Shown here piece by piece: positions 63,407-64,000 of a DNA stretch of 64,000 bases. The stretch's first letter is position 1, and the number at the start of each line of letters is the position of its first letter. Both the position numbers and the translations under genes were made by a program. Source of the stretch: Nesterenkonia sandarakina (GTDB taxonomy: Bacteria; Actinomycetota; Actinomycetes; Actinomycetales; Micrococcaceae); NCBI RefSeq assembly GCF_003003175.1, contig NZ_PVTY01000007.1, positions 62,001-126,000 of the forward strand, in the 5' to 3' direction. The notes beneath the pieces were generated by a model. That model saw only the letters and a list, made by a program, of their open reading frames with translations. It made no database searches and was not told where the DNA came from.

Positions 63407-63412
63407 TAGTCT
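63407..63412 (+). promoter_or_regulatory. -10 element for the PAC2 gene
   Basis: TAGTCT seven bases (GAGAAGC) before the GTG at 63420, divergent from the HAD promoter 28 bases away. Confidence 0.55.
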
Positions 63413-63419
63413 GAGAAGC

Positions 63420-64000
63420 GTGAGCGAAGAAACACCGTCTCAGGACTCCTCCCCCGAGGACTCCGGCGAAACTCCGGCAGCCGGAGACTCCACGCTGCCC
63501 GAGGGCTTCGCGCAGCGCTTCGCCGAGCATCTTCGGGCCAACCAGACCGCGGCGACCACCGGAGAGGGCCGGCCCGCGCGCTCGCGGCCCACGGTGATGG
63601 TGATGGCCTTCGAGGGCTGGAACGACGCCGGCGCCGCCGCCTCCTCCGCGGTGCGCGCAGTGGGCCAGGCCTGCGGCGCGGAGCTCATCGGCAAGGTCGA
63701 CGACGAGGGATATTACGACTACCAGTTCTCCCGGCCCAAGGTGCGCAGCAGCGGCGGCCACCGCGAGATCATCTGGCCCTCCACCAAGATCTACCGAGCC
63801 CGGCCGGCCCGGGCGGCGGTGGACCTGCTGCTGGTCCACGGCGTGGAGCCGAGCTTCCGCTGGCAGGCCTTCACCGCGGATCTGCTGACCCGCGCCGCGG
63901 AGAACGACGTCTCCGGGATCATCCTGGTGGGTGCGCTGCTGGCCGATGTCCCGCACACCCGCCCGATCCCGGCCTCGCTCTCCAGCGAGGACGTGGCGCT
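63420..64000 (+). CDS. PAC2 family protein (5' part; runs past window end)
   Basis: Relative of the eukaryotic proteasome assembly chaperone PAC2; role in bacteria not established. The visible 193 residues start at GTG 63420 (VSEETPSQD) with an acidic disordered tail of about 55 residues, then VMVMAFEGWNDAGAAASSAVRAVG, DDEGYYDYQFSRPKV and LVHGVEPSFRWQAFTADLL, typical of the family. PAC2-type genes are common in actinobacteria, including those without a proteasome. The frame is open at the end of the window. Confidence 0.88.
   Translation, partial: MSEETPSQDSSPEDSGETPAAGDSTLPEGFAQRFAEHLRANQTAATTGEGRPARSRPTVMVMAFEGWNDAGAAASSAVRAVGQACGAELIGKVDDEGYYDYQFSRPKVRSSGGHREIIWPSTKIYRARPARAAVDLLLVHGVEPSFRWQAFTADLLTRAAENDVSGIILVGALLADVPHTRPIPASLSSEDVA

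Overview
The window is a dense, high-GC chromosomal segment with little intergenic DNA and many 1-4 base gene overlaps. Gene content and order (ctaE-qcrCAB next to trpD and ctaCDF, a pup/dop/arc/pafA locus, a fused PafBC, the hrcA-dnaJ-rsmE-phoH-ybeY-era string, a FabG4/FadA2-like cluster) point to an actinobacterium, most likely of the family Micrococcaceae. I cannot name the genus. I see no insertion sequence, prophage, CRISPR array, tRNA or rRNA; this is core chromosome.

Layout. 1-5.5 kb (minus): aroC (cut by the window edge), aroE, mltG and a DUF349 protein. 5.6-10.4 kb (plus): hisS, aspS, rarA. 10.5-20 kb: the bc1-aa3 respiratory genes, read as two minus-strand units, ctaE-qcrC-qcrA-qcrB and ctaC-ctaD-ctaF, with trpD and def between them. 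20.4-27.5 kb: an IscA/ErpA-type Fe-S carrier, a DUF3043 membrane protein, pyrD, an alpha/beta hydrolase, uppS, recO, and leuA preceded by a leucine-rich leader peptide. 27.6-34.8 kb (minus): hrcA-dnaJ-rsmE-phoH-ybeY-CNNM-era, headed by a CIRCE operator shared with the divergent DUF3097 gene. 35.9-41.4 kb: a DUF4870 protein, hemW, lepA, rpsT, holA. 41.5-47.5 kb: a fatty-acid cluster (MaoC hydratase, FabG4-like reductase, FadA2-like thiolase, and a divergent acyl-CoA dehydrogenase/oxidase) around a palindromic operator. 47.6-50.3 kb: pepN. 50.4-61.7 kb (minus): trmI-arc-dop-pup-pafA, two FKBP isomerases, pafBC, tatA, tatC. 61.9-64 kb: an M50 protease, a HAD phosphatase and a PAC2-family gene cut by the window end.

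How it works together. The respiratory block encodes nearly all of the bc1-aa3 supercomplex. The fad-type genes would carry acyl-CoA oxidation, hydration, ketoacyl reduction/oxidation and thiolysis. The heat-shock unit couples chaperone repression to rRNA maturation and ribosome-assembly factors. The pupylation genes are complete for tagging and untagging, but the 20S proteasome genes are absent from the locus, the ARC ATPase lacks the proteasome-docking tail, and Pup is encoded ready-made with a C-terminal Glu.

Three further signals stand out. Thirteen genes have a TANNNT element 6-8 bases before the start codon, which suggests widespread leaderless transcription. The leuA leader has the parts of a transcription attenuator. 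Short degenerate tandem repeats (units of 11-24 bases) recur just behind gene 3' ends, several copying the stop codon, and in-frame 12-, 15- and 30-base repeats occur inside genes.
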